This document shows, piece by piece, positions 35,300 to 43,988 of a stretch of 64,000 bases of DNA. Position 1 is the first letter of the stretch. Each line of letters begins with the position of its first letter. The stretch covers positions 124,001-188,000 of the forward strand of contig NZ_PVNS01000002.1 of NCBI RefSeq assembly GCF_002993335.1. Direction: 5' to 3'. The notes beneath the pieces are model-generated. The model was given only the letters and a program-made list of their open reading frames with translations, was not told the origin of the DNA and did no database searches. This stretch comes from Alkalicoccus urumqiensis (lineage in GTDB: Bacteria > Bacillota > Bacilli > Bacillales > Salisediminibacteriaceae). The position numbers were made by a program, and so were the translations under genes.

Positions 35300-35761
35300 A
35301 TGAAGTGGAAGGAAAAAGATGCAGCGATGTATCTGGCAGAAAAGGAATATGTCGATACGGCAGTCATTCCGCTGATGCCGGTAACAGCCGGAAAAGATAT
35401 GCAGGACGTGGTGAAATCAGGTGAATTCATTCGTTATTTCACGGAATACCTGGAGCGGCAGTATGCCGGGCGGGTTTACTTGTTTCCGGCTTTTACGTAT
35501 ATAAAGACAAAGCAGGTGCCGGAGGAGCAGCTGAAACACTGGCAGGAATTACTCCGGGAAGAAGGATTCAACCATTTTCTCTTCATTACATCCGATGCTT
35601 CGTGGAGAAGAACAAGCGCGGACTCATTCGGAGAACTTTTCTGGATTCCCGCATTCTCCGTAGAGAATATGGAGGTACAGGAGCTTGCAAAAACGATGGA
35701 ACAGCAGGTGCAGCAGCTCGTACCGTTGATGATGGATATGTGGCAGTCTGAAGAAAAGTAA
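35300..35761 (+). CDS. ypiF: YpiF (DUF2487 family)
   Basis: A 153-residue protein that begins MKWKEKDAAMYLAEKEYVDT, followed by the AVIPLMPV segment typical of YpiF. No membrane segment or signal peptide. The frame runs up to 35279, but AGGAGGTG at 35286-35293 is 6 bases before ATG 35300. It precedes qcrA as in B. subtilis. Function unknown. Confidence 0.87.
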   Translation: MKWKEKDAAMYLAEKEYVDTAVIPLMPVTAGKDMQDVVKSGEFIRYFTEYLERQYAGRVYLFPAFTYIKTKQVPEEQLKHWQELLREEGFNHFLFITSDASWRRTSADSFGELFWIPAFSVENMEVQELAKTMEQQVQQLVPLMMDMWQSEEK

Positions 35762-35810
35762 ATTCCTTTTCGCATATACTATTCTTCAAAAGCAAATGAC
35801 GGGGAATTTA

Positions 35811-35840
35811 TTGACATGCAAACGTTTGATAGGCTATGAT
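35811..35840 (+). promoter_or_regulatory. Promoter for qcrABC
   Basis: Consensus TTGACA (35811-35816), 18-nt spacer, TATGAT (35835-35840), 65 bases before qcrA. Confidence 0.75.
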
Positions 35841-35904
35841 GATAATGTCTTAGTATGATTTTTTCTATTATTGTGTGTAGAAACGGAAGTGAGGAGGGAA
35901 AGTC

Positions 35905-36408
35905 GTGAGCGAGAAAAATCACCGGGTGTCAAGACGCCAGTTTCTCACATATACTCTTACAGGTGTAGGTGGATTTATGGCAGCAGGAATGCTCGCTCCA
36001 ATGGTCCGTATGGCGCTGGATCCAGCGCTGGAGGCTTCAGGAGGTGCAGAGTTCGTCTCTGTCGGGCTGAGTGAAGACGACTTGAGTGAGGAGCCGCAGC
36101 GTGTGGATTTCAATGTAGAGATCGTAGACGGGTGGTATACATCCGAGCAGAGCCGATCTGCGTGGGTCTTTCTGTATGAAGGCGAGATACTGGCTCTTTC
36201 ACCAACATGTACCCATCTCGGGTGTACTGTAAACTTTGGAACAAATGAAGAATATCCGGATCAGTTTTTCTGTCCATGTCATTTCGGACGCTTTGAGCGC
36301 GACGGAACAAACATTCCGGGAACACCGCCGACACGTCCGCTTGATGTATACGATGTCGAAGTCCGTGACGGCATGATTTACCTGGGACAGATCAATCAGC
36401 GCGGTTAA
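35905..36408 (+). CDS. qcrA: Menaquinol:cytochrome c reductase iron-sulfur (Rieske) subunit
   Basis: Rieske [2Fe-2S] subunit of the bc complex, taking electrons from menaquinol. The 167-residue protein has a twin-arginine motif (SRRQFL, residues 9-14) before a hydrophobic anchor, so it is probably Tat-exported and membrane-bound. Cluster ligands are CTHLGC at residues 102-107 and CPCH at 123-126. The start is GTG 35905 with GAGGAGGG upstream. First gene of the qcrABC operon. Confidence 0.97.
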   Translation: MSEKNHRVSRRQFLTYTLTGVGGFMAAGMLAPMVRMALDPALEASGGAEFVSVGLSEDDLSEEPQRVDFNVEIVDGWYTSEQSRSAWVFLYEGEILALSPTCTHLGCTVNFGTNEEYPDQFFCPCHFGRFERDGTNIPGTPPTRPLDVYDVEVRDGMIYLGQINQRG

Positions 36409-36424
36409 TTAAGGGGGGCCAGCA

Positions 36425-37096
36425 ATGTTACAGAAAGTGTACGACTGGGTGGATGAACGGCTCGATATCACCCCTCTATGGCGCGATATTGCAGACCACG
36501 AGGTACCAGAGCACGTCAATCCGGCCCATCATTTTTCAGCGTTCGTTTATTGTTTCGGCGGACTGACCTTTTTTGTTGTTGTTATTCAAATTTTGTCAGG
36601 AATGTTCCTGACGATGTATTACGTACCGGACATTATTCATGCTTATGAATCCGTATATTATCTTCAGAATGAAGTCACCCACGGTATGATTGTACGAGGG
36701 ATGCACCACTGGGGTGCCAGTCTGGTTATCGTCATGATGTTTTTACATACGCTCCGCGTGTTCTTCACCGGCTCGTACAAAAAACCTCGTGAATTGAACT
36801 GGGTTGTCGGGGTTCTGCTTTTCTTTGTTATCCTCGGCCTTGGTTTTACCGGATACCTTCTTCCATGGGATATGAAAGCCTACTTCGCGACAGTAGTAGG
36901 GCTGGAAATTGCGGAAGCAGCACCAGTAGTCGGCGAATTTGCGAAAATCCTTCTTGCAGGCGGGGAAGTTATTGGAGCACAGACGCTGGCGCGGTTCTTT
37001 GCAATCCACGTCTTCTTCCTGCCGGGAGCACTGCTTGGACTTCTGGGAGCACACTTCTTTATGATCCGTAAGCAGGGTATTTCCGGACCATTGTAA
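36425..37096 (+). CDS. qcrB: Menaquinol:cytochrome c reductase cytochrome b subunit
   Basis: Four-helix b6-type cytochrome of 223 residues holding the two b haems. It has the haem-ligand histidines in MHHWGASLVIVMMFLHTLRV and FFAIHVFFLP, and the GYLLPWDMKAYFATVVG segment near the quinol site. Length equals the b6-type QcrB of Bacillus (224). AGGGGGGCC precedes ATG 36425. Confidence 0.97.
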   Translation: MLQKVYDWVDERLDITPLWRDIADHEVPEHVNPAHHFSAFVYCFGGLTFFVVVIQILSGMFLTMYYVPDIIHAYESVYYLQNEVTHGMIVRGMHHWGASLVIVMMFLHTLRVFFTGSYKKPRELNWVVGVLLFFVILGLGFTGYLLPWDMKAYFATVVGLEIAEAAPVVGEFAKILLAGGEVIGAQTLARFFAIHVFFLPGALLGLLGAHFFMIRKQGISGPL

Positions 37097-37121
37097 AATA
37101 GGATAAAGAGGAGGGATTTGC

Positions 37122-38000
37122 ATGCATCGCGGAAAAGGCATGAAATTCGTCGGTGACTCGCGTGTCCCGGCGGAAAAAAAGCCGAATATACCAAAAGACT
37201 ATTCCGAGTATCCGGGTAAAACGGAAGCCTTCTGGCCGAACTTCCTCCTTCGTGAGTGGATGGTCGGCGCAGTCTTCCTTATCGGATTTCTCGTACTTAC
37301 AGTTGCACATCCGGCTCCGCTGGAAGGTGTAGCTGATCCGACAGAAACAAGTTACATTCCGCTTCCGGACTGGTACTTCCTGTTTCTGTACCAGCTTCTG
37401 AAGTATGAATTTGCATCCGGTCCATATACGGTGATCGGTGCCGTCATTATTCCCGGCATCGCTTTTGGAGCACTGCTTCTTGCACCTTGGCTGGATGTCG
37501 GGAAAGAGCGCCGGCCTTATAAGCGGCCGATTGCAAGCGGGCTGATGATGCTCGGTGTCGTCGCTACTATTTTCCTTACATGGGAATCTGTAGACCAGCA
37601 CGACTGGGAAGCAGCAGCGGAGCAGGGCCAGATGGCAGATGAAGAAGAAGATGTCGAAGTCGATGAATCGGCTGCCGGCTATGAAATTTATCAGTCACAG
37701 GATTCCTGTATCGGCTGTCACGGCGGCGATATGTCCGGCGGAGCAGCGGGACCGAACCTTCTGACGACAGAGCTTGAAACAGATGAAGTCATCGATATTA
37801 TTCAGAATGGTCAGGGCGACATGCCTGCAGACCAGTTCGAGGGCTCTGATGAAGAGCTTGAAACGCTGGCAGCATTCATTGCCAATAACGGTCAGGCCCC
37901 GGATGGGGAAGGCGGTTCCGGCGGTGAAGGTGAAGACGGCGGAGAAGATTCCGGTGATGAAGAATCGGATGAAGGTTCTGAAGAAGGAAACGAAGAGTAA
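37122..38000 (+). CDS. qcrC: Menaquinol:cytochrome c reductase, subunit IV-cytochrome c fusion, with acidic tail
   Basis: Fusion of a subunit-IV-like membrane part and a C-type cytochrome, as in Bacillus QcrC. About residues 48-160 hold three membrane helices (LPDWYFLFLYQLLKYE in between). The haem c site CIGCH is at residues 196-200 and the axial methionine is in QGDMPAD near residue 234. After residue 260 a 32-residue tail consists nearly only of Gly, Glu, Asp and Ser; B. subtilis QcrC (about 255 residues) lacks it. The linker at residues 165-184 is also very acidic. These parts face the outside, which suits an alkaline or salty habitat. Confidence 0.95.
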   Translation: MHRGKGMKFVGDSRVPAEKKPNIPKDYSEYPGKTEAFWPNFLLREWMVGAVFLIGFLVLTVAHPAPLEGVADPTETSYIPLPDWYFLFLYQLLKYEFASGPYTVIGAVIIPGIAFGALLLAPWLDVGKERRPYKRPIASGLMMLGVVATIFLTWESVDQHDWEAAAEQGQMADEEEDVEVDESAAGYEIYQSQDSCIGCHGGDMSGGAAGPNLLTTELETDEVIDIIQNGQGDMPADQFEGSDEELETLAAFIANNGQAPDGEGGSGGEGEDGGEDSGDEESDEGSEEGNEE

Positions 38001-38010
38001 TATAGGAAAG

Positions 38011-38041
38011 AGCCGGCGGAGTGTGTGTCGCCGGCTTTTTT
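38011..38041 (+). terminator. Intrinsic terminator after qcrC
   Basis: AGCCGGCG (38011-38018) pairs with CGCCGGCT (38029-38036), then TTTTT. Confidence 0.9.
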
Positions 38042-38153
38042 CTGCAGACAGGACTATCTATTCCTGAACCTACAGCTGCGAAGATATCTGCTTTCCTTTC
38101 TCGGTGAAGAAGGTCAAATCAATGCTGCATCATTAAAAAAGGGAGGGAACCTG

Positions 38154-38753
38154 ATGAAGTTCTGGTTTCCATACATACTTATGAATAAATCATTTTTATC
38201 TGCACTTTTTGTCATCAATTTTTTAGGAACGCTTTACGGATACTACTGGTATGAGTCCCAGCTTATGCAGACACCCTGGTATTTTCTGCCCTTTGTACCC
38301 GACAGTCCCACGGCAAGTTTGTTTTTCACGATCGTTCTCGGTTTTTTTCTTGCCGGGAAAAGGTGGCCGCTTATGGAAGCTCTTGCTTCTGTCACCCTGA
38401 TTAAGTATGGTCTGTGGGCGGTGGTCATGAATCTGGCGGCCGGTGCCGCCGGAACAGAGCTGAACTATCTTCACTGGATGCTTATTTTTTCCCACGGAGG
38501 GATGGCGGTGCAGGGGTGCCTCTACTTCCCATTCTACCGTATAAAGACCTGGCATCTCGTCTGCACCGCTGTATGGACAATTCATAACGACATCATTGAT
38601 TATGTGTTCAATATGCACCCATGGGTTTCGCAGTCGTTGAATGCTTACATTCCGCAGATTGGATATTTTACGTTTTTATTGAGTCTGTTTTCGCTGCTTC
38701 TCGTCTGGGTGGGAAACAAAAACTTCCATTTATCACACGATAATGGGCTTTAA
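38154..38753 (+). CDS. ypjA: Membrane protein YpjA (DUF1405 family)
   Basis: A 199-residue membrane protein with five or six hydrophobic segments, starting MKFWFPYILMNKSFLSALF. HWMLIFSHGGMAVQGCLYF and IHNDIIDYVFNMHPW are conserved-looking loops typical of DUF1405. GGGAGG at 38141-38146 marks ATG 38154; the frame upstream to 38025 runs through the qcrC terminator and is not used. Position after qcrC matches B. subtilis ypjA. Function unknown. The sporulation gene ypjB that follows in B. subtilis is missing. Confidence 0.88.
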   Translation: MKFWFPYILMNKSFLSALFVINFLGTLYGYYWYESQLMQTPWYFLPFVPDSPTASLFFTIVLGFFLAGKRWPLMEALASVTLIKYGLWAVVMNLAAGAAGTELNYLHWMLIFSHGGMAVQGCLYFPFYRIKTWHLVCTAVWTIHNDIIDYVFNMHPWVSQSLNAYIPQIGYFTFLLSLFSLLLVWVGNKNFHLSHDNGL

Positions 38754-38826
38754 AAGCAGAATACTTGCTTTTCCTCACTACATTGACTAAAATTGACCTT
38801 AAGTATAGATGAGAAGGGGGATGACT

Positions 38827-39510
38827 ATGTTTTCCACCGGCACGTTTTTATTGTATTTCGGCCTGCTGATTATTATTCCGCTATGGGCAAGCAGCCGTGT
38901 GAAATCGACCTATAAAAAATACTCGAAGGTAGGTGCTTCCTCCGGAATGACCGGAGCGGAAACGGCACAGCGGATTCTGCACGAAAACGGCATATATGAT
39001 GTGTCCGTCGAGCCGGTAAAAGGACAGCTGACCGATCATTACGATCCCCGTGCAAAAGTAGTCCGTCTCTCAGAAGGCAACTATTACGGACGGTCGATTG
39101 CGGGAGCTGCCGTTGCCGCACATGAAGTCGGCCATGCGATACAGGACGCAGAAAATTACAGCTTCCTTAAACTGCGCTCGGCACTGGTGCCGGCTGCCGG
39201 GTTTGGTTCGAACGCCTCCATCTTTTTCATTATCGGCGGCATTCTTCTTACCTCGCAGGGGCTGATGCTCGCTGGTATTTTCTTGATGGCGGCGGCTGTA
39301 TTATTCCAGGTTGTTACACTTCCCGTGGAATTTAATGCGTCTTCAAGAGCGATGACGCAGATCGTCTCCACAGGAATTATCCGTAACGAAGAAGAAAGGG
39401 AAACGAAAAAAGTACTCAATGCGGCTGCATTGACCTACGTAGCTTCCGCGCTTGTAGCGGTTCTCGAACTGACCCGCTTCATCTGGATGTATTTTGCGAT
39501 GGACGAATAG
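38827..39510 (+). CDS. YugP-like membrane zinc metallopeptidase
   Basis: A 227-residue membrane protein of the neutral zinc metallopeptidase family 2. It has an N-terminal anchor, the zinc motif HEVGH near residue 100, and two to three further membrane helices (IFFIIGGILL and GIFLMAAAVLFQVV). The block PVEFNASSRAM following them carries the likely third ligand glutamate. AAGGGGG just before 38821 is better spaced for ATG 38827. It resembles B. subtilis YugP, which lies elsewhere; here it occupies the ypjB position. Substrate unknown. It converges with ypjC on a shared terminator. Confidence 0.88.
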   Translation: MFSTGTFLLYFGLLIIIPLWASSRVKSTYKKYSKVGASSGMTGAETAQRILHENGIYDVSVEPVKGQLTDHYDPRAKVVRLSEGNYYGRSIAGAAVAAHEVGHAIQDAENYSFLKLRSALVPAAGFGSNASIFFIIGGILLTSQGLMLAGIFLMAAAVLFQVVTLPVEFNASSRAMTQIVSTGIIRNEEERETKKVLNAAALTYVASALVAVLELTRFIWMYFAMDE

Positions 39511-39521
39511 AAATAGGAAAC

Positions 39522-39559
39522 AAGGCAGAACGGCGCAGACACGCCATTCTGCCTTTTTT
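39522..39559. terminator. Bidirectional terminator between the peptidase gene and ypjC
   Basis: AAGGCAGAACGGCG (39522-39535) and CGCCATTCTGCCTT (39542-39555), 13 of 14 paired, followed by T on the plus strand. It serves two convergent genes. Confidence 0.8.
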
Positions 39560-39561
39560 CA

Positions 39562-40440
39562 TTATCCAACCGGATCCACCGGCCGTTTTCTGCTGTCGAG
39601 TGTAAATCCCTCCCCCATAACATCCTGTACGTCCTGGAAGGTGACGAAGGCGTGCGGATCGACTTCATGAATAAGCTGTTTTAACCGCACCATTTCATTC
39701 CGCCCGACGACGCAGTAAAGGACTTCTCTCTCTGTGCCGGTAAAGGAGCCTTTCGCCTGCAGTAGTGTCGCGCCCCGGTCCATCTCCGCAAGTATAGCTG
39801 ACGAGATGCGGGGGGCGTGTTCTGAAATAATCATTGCCGCTTTTCCGGAGTATGCCCCCTGCTGTATAAAATCGATCACCTTCGCTGCAGTGAACACCGC
39901 GACAAGCGTATACATGGCCTCGCGGTAATCGAGGTAGATCAACGAACTGGTAATGACCGCAGCGTCGAAGACAAACATCGTCCGCCCCATGCTCCATCCG
40001 TAATATTTAAAACCGAGTTTTGCGAGGATATCAATACCGCCTGTCGTGCCGCCGGTCCGGAAGACAATACCGAGCCCGGCACCAATACAGACACCAGCAA
40101 ACAGTGCAGCAAGGGTCATATCATCCTGAAGTGGAAGCGAGACGACTTGGAACACTTGGAAAAACCATAAAAACAGCGATAACCCTGCGGTGCCGATGAT
40201 TGTGTAAATGAATGCCGTCCGGCTCAGCACTTTCCAGCCAATAATAAATAGCGGAATGTTCAGCCAGATATTGGAGTAGGCCGGATTCCAGTCAAATAGG
40301 AAGAATAGAACGAGTGTGATTCCCGTAAAACCACCGTCAGCAAGATTGTTTTCCATGTTAAAATAAACGAGACCGAACGAGACGATGGCTGTGCCGAGTA
40401 AAATGAAGAAAATATTGCGGATATGTTTCCAGACTGGCAT
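39562..40440 (-). CDS. ypjC: YitT/DUF2179-family membrane protein YpjC
   Basis: A 292-residue protein with five to six membrane helices in its N-terminal two thirds, including LGTAIVSFGLVYFNMENNLA and GIVFRTGGTTGGIDILAKLG, which are hallmarks of the YitT family. A soluble C-terminal DUF2179 domain follows (about residues 215-285, with YCVVGRNEMVRLKQLIHEVD). Position matches ypjC of B. subtilis (about 290 residues). Transport function is suspected for the family but not shown. GGAAAGGAG lies upstream of its ATG on the minus strand. Confidence 0.9.
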   Translation of the reverse strand: MPVWKHIRNIFFILLGTAIVSFGLVYFNMENNLADGGFTGITLVLFFLFDWNPAYSNIWLNIPLFIIGWKVLSRTAFIYTIIGTAGLSLFLWFFQVFQVVSLPLQDDMTLAALFAGVCIGAGLGIVFRTGGTTGGIDILAKLGFKYYGWSMGRTMFVFDAAVITSSLIYLDYREAMYTLVAVFTAAKVIDFIQQGAYSGKAAMIISEHAPRISSAILAEMDRGATLLQAKGSFTGTEREVLYCVVGRNEMVRLKQLIHEVDPHAFVTFQDVQDVMGEGFTLDSRKRPVDPVG

Positions 40441-40556
40441 GTGTAAAACTCCTTTCCTGCCCAGGGCCGGGATTCAAGTAATAGAAACAGGGCGGCATTG
40501 TAAAGACCAGATTCAAGTATATAGAAGGTTCGCTCAAGCCGCAACAGCTGCTTCAT

Positions 40557-40585
40557 TTGTCATCAGGCGTTCAATCCGCTACGAT
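40557..40585 (+). promoter_or_regulatory. Promoter for the ypjD-dapB-mgsA-bsh operon
   Basis: TTGTCA (40557-40562), 17-nt spacer, TACGAT (40580-40585), 37 bases before ypjD. All genes from ypjD to birA overlap or nearly touch, so this may drive the whole series. Confidence 0.6.
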
Positions 40586-40621
40586 TAACCAGAGACTGTT
40601 AATGGGAAAGGAAGGACATAA

Positions 40622-40963
40622 ATGAATGAGAAGTCGCTGAAACAGATGCAGAAAGAAGTGGATCAATACATAGGCCAGTTTGAAGAAGGCTATTTCAGCC
40701 CGCTGTCGATGATGGCCAGAATGACAGAAGAGATGGGCGAGCTCGCCCGGGAAGTTAACCATCACTATGGGGAGAAACCGAAGAAGCATTCTGAAGAAGA
40801 TAATTCGATGTCCCAGGAGAGCGGAGACATTCTATTTGTACTGATCTGTCTTGCCAATTCGCTGGAGATTGATCTGGAGGAAGCGTTTGATCAGGTAATG
40901 ACGAAATTTCAGACGAGAGATAAAGACCGGTGGACAAAAAAGGAGGAGAATCAACATGATTAA
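40622..40963 (+). CDS. ypjD: MazG-like nucleotide pyrophosphohydrolase YpjD
   Basis: A 113-residue protein of the all-alpha NTP pyrophosphatase class. The metal-binding motif EEMGELAREVNHHYGEK near residue 38 and SGDILFVLICLANSLEID near residue 66 (the second metal site) are present. It probably hydrolyses nucleoside triphosphates, perhaps damaged ones; substrate unknown. GGAAAGGAAGG lies upstream of the start. It overlaps dapB by 8 bases, as ypjD-dapB in B. subtilis. Confidence 0.9.
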   Translation: MNEKSLKQMQKEVDQYIGQFEEGYFSPLSMMARMTEEMGELAREVNHHYGEKPKKHSEEDNSMSQESGDILFVLICLANSLEIDLEEAFDQVMTKFQTRDKDRWTKKEENQHD

Positions 40964-41750
40964 CATTGCTGTAGCAGGTCCGAGAGGAAACATGGGAAAA
41001 GAAGCAGTGAAAATGATTGAGTCTGAAAACGGCTTGAACCTTCGGGCGGTGATCGACTACAAACACGGTGGAAAGCAGATGAAAGAGGCGGACGGCATGG
41101 AGCCGCTTGACGTAACGGTTTATGAAACGCTTGAGGAGTGCCTGAGCAGTGAAGCCGTGGATGTGCTTGTTGATCTGACCAACCCGGAGACGGGAAAAAA
41201 GCACCTTGAAACAGCTCTGGATTCAGGTATCCGCGCAGTGATTGGTACGACTGGTTTCTCTGAAGACGATATCGACAGGCTGCGTATTCTGGCAGAATCG
41301 AAACAGACCGGAGCGGTTATTGCGCCCAACTTTGCAGTAGGTGCGATTCTCCTGATGAAACTATCCGTGATGGCTGCCAAATATATGCCGGACGTGGAAA
41401 TCATTGAACAGCATCATGATAAGAAACTGGACGCACCATCCGGGACCGCCATGAAAACGGCGCAGATGATCTCGGAAGTCCGGGAAGAGAAAAAGCAGGG
41501 GCACCCACAGGAAACGGAAGCCTGGGAGCATGCCAGAGGGGCTGAATATGAAGGCATGCATATCCACAGTGTCCGTCTGCCGGGAAGAGTTGCCCATCAG
41601 GAAGTCATTTTCGGAGGCGAGGGTCAGACGCTCACGATCCGTCACGACTCCATGAACCGGACATCCTTCATGCCGGGTGTGAAAATGGCGGTGGAGCATG
41701 TAATGAACTTGACGGGACTTGTTTACGGTCTCGATCAACTAATGGATTAG
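40956..41750 (+). CDS. dapB: 4-hydroxy-tetrahydrodipicolinate reductase
   Basis: NAD(P)H reductase of the lysine and peptidoglycan diaminopimelate pathway. The 264-residue protein has the nucleotide motif VAGPRGNMGKEAV near residue 5, GTTGFSEDD, and the catalytic segment EIIEQHHDKKLDAPSGTAMK near residue 148. AGGAGG upstream lies within ypjD; mgsA follows after 9 bases. Confidence 0.97.
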   Translation: MINIAVAGPRGNMGKEAVKMIESENGLNLRAVIDYKHGGKQMKEADGMEPLDVTVYETLEECLSSEAVDVLVDLTNPETGKKHLETALDSGIRAVIGTTGFSEDDIDRLRILAESKQTGAVIAPNFAVGAILLMKLSVMAAKYMPDVEIIEQHHDKKLDAPSGTAMKTAQMISEVREEKKQGHPQETEAWEHARGAEYEGMHIHSVRLPGRVAHQEVIFGGEGQTLTIRHDSMNRTSFMPGVKMAVEHVMNLTGLVYGLDQLMD

Positions 41751-41759
41751 GAGGCTGTC

Positions 41760-42182
41760 ATGAATATCGCATGTATCGCCCACGACACGAAAAAAGATGA
41801 TCTCGTACAATTTATGATTGCATATGAACATTTATTAAAAGACCACTGCCTGTTTGCAACAGGCACCACCGGTACACGGATTATGGAAGCCACATCTCTT
41901 CCATTGACACGATTCAAATCCGGCCCACTCGGAGGAGACCAGCAGATCGGCGCTGAGATTGCAGAAAACAATATGGATCTCGTCTTCTTCTTCCGTGACC
42001 CATTGACGGCACAGCCGCATGAGCCGGACATCAATGCGCTGATCCGTCTCTGTGATGTGTACAGCGTGCCGCTTGCTACAAATATGGCAACAGCAGAAGT
42101 CCTCGTCGCAGCACTGGCCAGAGGGGACCTCGGATGGAGGGATCTCGTTCATGGAAAATCCAGAAAACCAAGTGACTCCTGA
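41760..42182 (+). CDS. mgsA: Methylglyoxal synthase
   Basis: Converts dihydroxyacetone phosphate to methylglyoxal, a phosphate-releasing bypass of glycolysis. The 140-residue protein has [13 protein letters not shown] near residue 5, the phosphate-binding [16 protein letters not shown] near residue 60 with the catalytic aspartate, and [15 protein letters not shown]. It overlaps bshB1 by 32 bases. Bacillithiol helps detoxify methylglyoxal, so the linkage with bshB1-bshA, also seen in B. subtilis, is sensible. Confidence 0.96.
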   Translation: MNIACIAHDTKKDDLVQFMIAYEHLLKDHCLFATGTTGTRIMEATSLPLTRFKSGPLGGDQQIGAEIAENNMDLVFFFRDPLTAQPHEPDINALIRLCDVYSVPLATNMATAEVLVAALARGDLGWRDLVHGKSRKPSDS

Positions 42183-42870
42183 AGTACTGTGTATCGGTGC
42201 CCATCCTGACGATATTGAAATTGGAATGGGCGGTACAGCTGCCGTTCTTGCCGGACAGGGGTGGCAGGTACATATGCTTCATTTGACGGAAGCCGGCCTT
42301 TCTTCCAATGGAACACCGGAGCAGAGAAAGAAAGAATGCCGGGCCTCGGCTTCTCTCCTCGGAGCAGCAGAACCAATTTTCTGGGCGTATCCTGACCGGG
42401 GACTTGATGAAATGAAACATGCCATTATTGAAAAACTGACGGAGTGGATACGTGAACGAAAGCCTGTTTACGTCTTTGCTCCGGCATCTCCGGATCGTCA
42501 TCCGGATCACGAAGCCACTGGAGCCATCGTCCGTGAGGCGTTTTTTAATTCCGGTATCCGCCGATATGGTACGCTTCCGCCGTTCAGGCCGGAGAATCTG
42601 TTCTACTATCAGGTGAACGGTACCGGAAGTCCGGTATTTACCGTAGATATCTCGGAAACGGTCTCTGTGAAAAAAGCAGCTCTTTCCTGTTACGAATCCC
42701 AGTTCACAAAAGGAAAAGGGAGCGTTTCGACGCCGCTTACAGAGAGCTATATTGAAGATACCCTCTCCGGAAACCGGCTTATCGGACGGGAAGCCGGTGT
42801 CGAATCTGCAGAAGGCTTCCGCTCCGAAAAATTACTGGTGCATTCATTTGCAGAAAGGCGGCAGAAATGA
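42151..42870 (+). CDS. bshB1: Bacillithiol biosynthesis deacetylase BshB1
   Basis: Zinc N-deacetylase that converts GlcNAc-malate to GlcN-malate in bacillithiol synthesis. The 239-residue protein has the zinc and catalytic motif [14 protein letters not shown] near residue 14 and the second ligand segment [15 protein letters not shown] near residue 110. The frame runs upstream to 42052, but GGAGGG at 42135-42140 supports ATG 42151. Its stop overlaps the bshA start by four bases. Confidence 0.95.
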   Translation: MENPENQVTPEVLCIGAHPDDIEIGMGGTAAVLAGQGWQVHMLHLTEAGLSSNGTPEQRKKECRASASLLGAAEPIFWAYPDRGLDEMKHAIIEKLTEWIRERKPVYVFAPASPDRHPDHEATGAIVREAFFNSGIRRYGTLPPFRPENLFYYQVNGTGSPVFTVDISETVSVKKAALSCYESQFTKGKGSVSTPLTESYIEDTLSGNRLIGREAGVESAEGFRSEKLLVHSFAERRQK

Positions 42871-43988
42871 AAATCGGAATTACCTGCTACCCTACCGTGG
42901 GCGGATCCGGAGTGGTGGCAACAGAACTTGGACGGGCGCTCGCCCAGAGAGGTCATGAAGTTCACTTTATTACCTCAAGTATTCCGTACCGCCTGGACGT
43001 GAATGCAGAGAATATCTTTTTTCATGAGGTGACAGTGAATTCCTATTCAGTGTTCCAGTACCCGCCGTATGATCTGACCCTTGCAAGCAAAATGGCGGAT
43101 GTCATCAAGCAGGAAAACCTGGATATACTGCACGTTCATTATGCGATCCCGCATGCTGTCAGTGCATATCTTGCAAAAGAGATGACTGGAGGACGTGTCC
43201 GTATCGTGACGACGCTTCACGGTACAGATATTACTGTGCTTGGTCACGACCCCTCCTTTACGGATATGATCCGGTTTGGGATCGAACGCTCGGATCTTGT
43301 AACCGCTGTGTCAACGGATCTAATCCGTCAGACGCAGTCTCTTCTCGGTACGGATAAAGCGATCCGGACCGTATATAATTTTATTGATGAAGCGGATTAT
43401 TATCCCAAGCCGGATACCGGATTACGGGAGTCGTTCGGCATAAAGCCTGGAGAAAAAGTTCTTTCCCACGTGTCCAACTTCCGCAAAGTAAAGCGGGTGG
43501 AGGACGTGGTCCGTGTTTTCCAGCGTGTTCAGAAGGAAATGCCCGCGCATCTTCTCTTGATCGGCGATGGACCGGAACTGCCGGTGATCCGGGAAATGGT
43601 TCAGAAGCAGAACATTCAGCATGTACATATCACGGGGACACAGAGACAGGTGGCTGATCTTTTATCCATCAGTGATATGAAACTGCTTCTTTCCTCCAAG
43701 GAAAGCTTCGGTCTTGTGCTGCTGGAAGCGATGGCATGCGGAGTACCGGTCTGCGGGACAGATGTCGGCGGCATTCCTGAAGTCATCGAGGACGGTCGGA
43801 GCGGACTCATTTTTCCGCTCGGCGCACTGGATGAAACCGCAGCCGGAATCGTATCTGTTTTGAAAGATCCAAAGAGGCACGAAGCGATGCGGATCGAGGC
43901 GAAACGGAGAGTCAAAGAGGATTTTCATAAAGAAGATATCGTTAGTCAGTATGAACGTCTTTATAAGGAGGTATTAACGACCGTATGA
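42867..43988 (+). CDS. bshA: N-acetyl-alpha-D-glucosaminyl L-malate synthase BshA
   Basis: Retaining GT4 glycosyltransferase that joins UDP-GlcNAc to L-malate, the first step of bacillithiol synthesis. The 373-residue protein starts [20 protein letters not shown] with the GGSG loop; TLHGTDITVLG, VSNFRKVKR and the ESFGLVLLEAMACGVPV motif (with the E-x7-E pattern) are typical. It overlaps bshB1 and cca by four bases at either end. Confidence 0.96.
   Translation: MKIGITCYPTVGGSGVVATELGRALAQRGHEVHFITSSIPYRLDVNAENIFFHEVTVNSYSVFQYPPYDLTLASKMADVIKQENLDILHVHYAIPHAVSAYLAKEMTGGRVRIVTTLHGTDITVLGHDPSFTDMIRFGIERSDLVTAVSTDLIRQTQSLLGTDKAIRTVYNFIDEADYYPKPDTGLRESFGIKPGEKVLSHVSNFRKVKRVEDVVRVFQRVQKEMPAHLLLIGDGPELPVIREMVQKQNIQHVHITGTQRQVADLLSISDMKLLLSSKESFGLVLLEAMACGVPVCGTDVGGIPEVIEDGRSGLIFPLGALDETAAGIVSVLKDPKRHEAMRIEAKRRVKEDFHKEDIVSQYERLYKEVLTTV

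Noticed and set aside
38025-38153. N-terminal extension of YpjA upstream of 38154
   Set aside because: It runs through the qcrC terminator, and a good GGGAGG marks the ATG at 38154.
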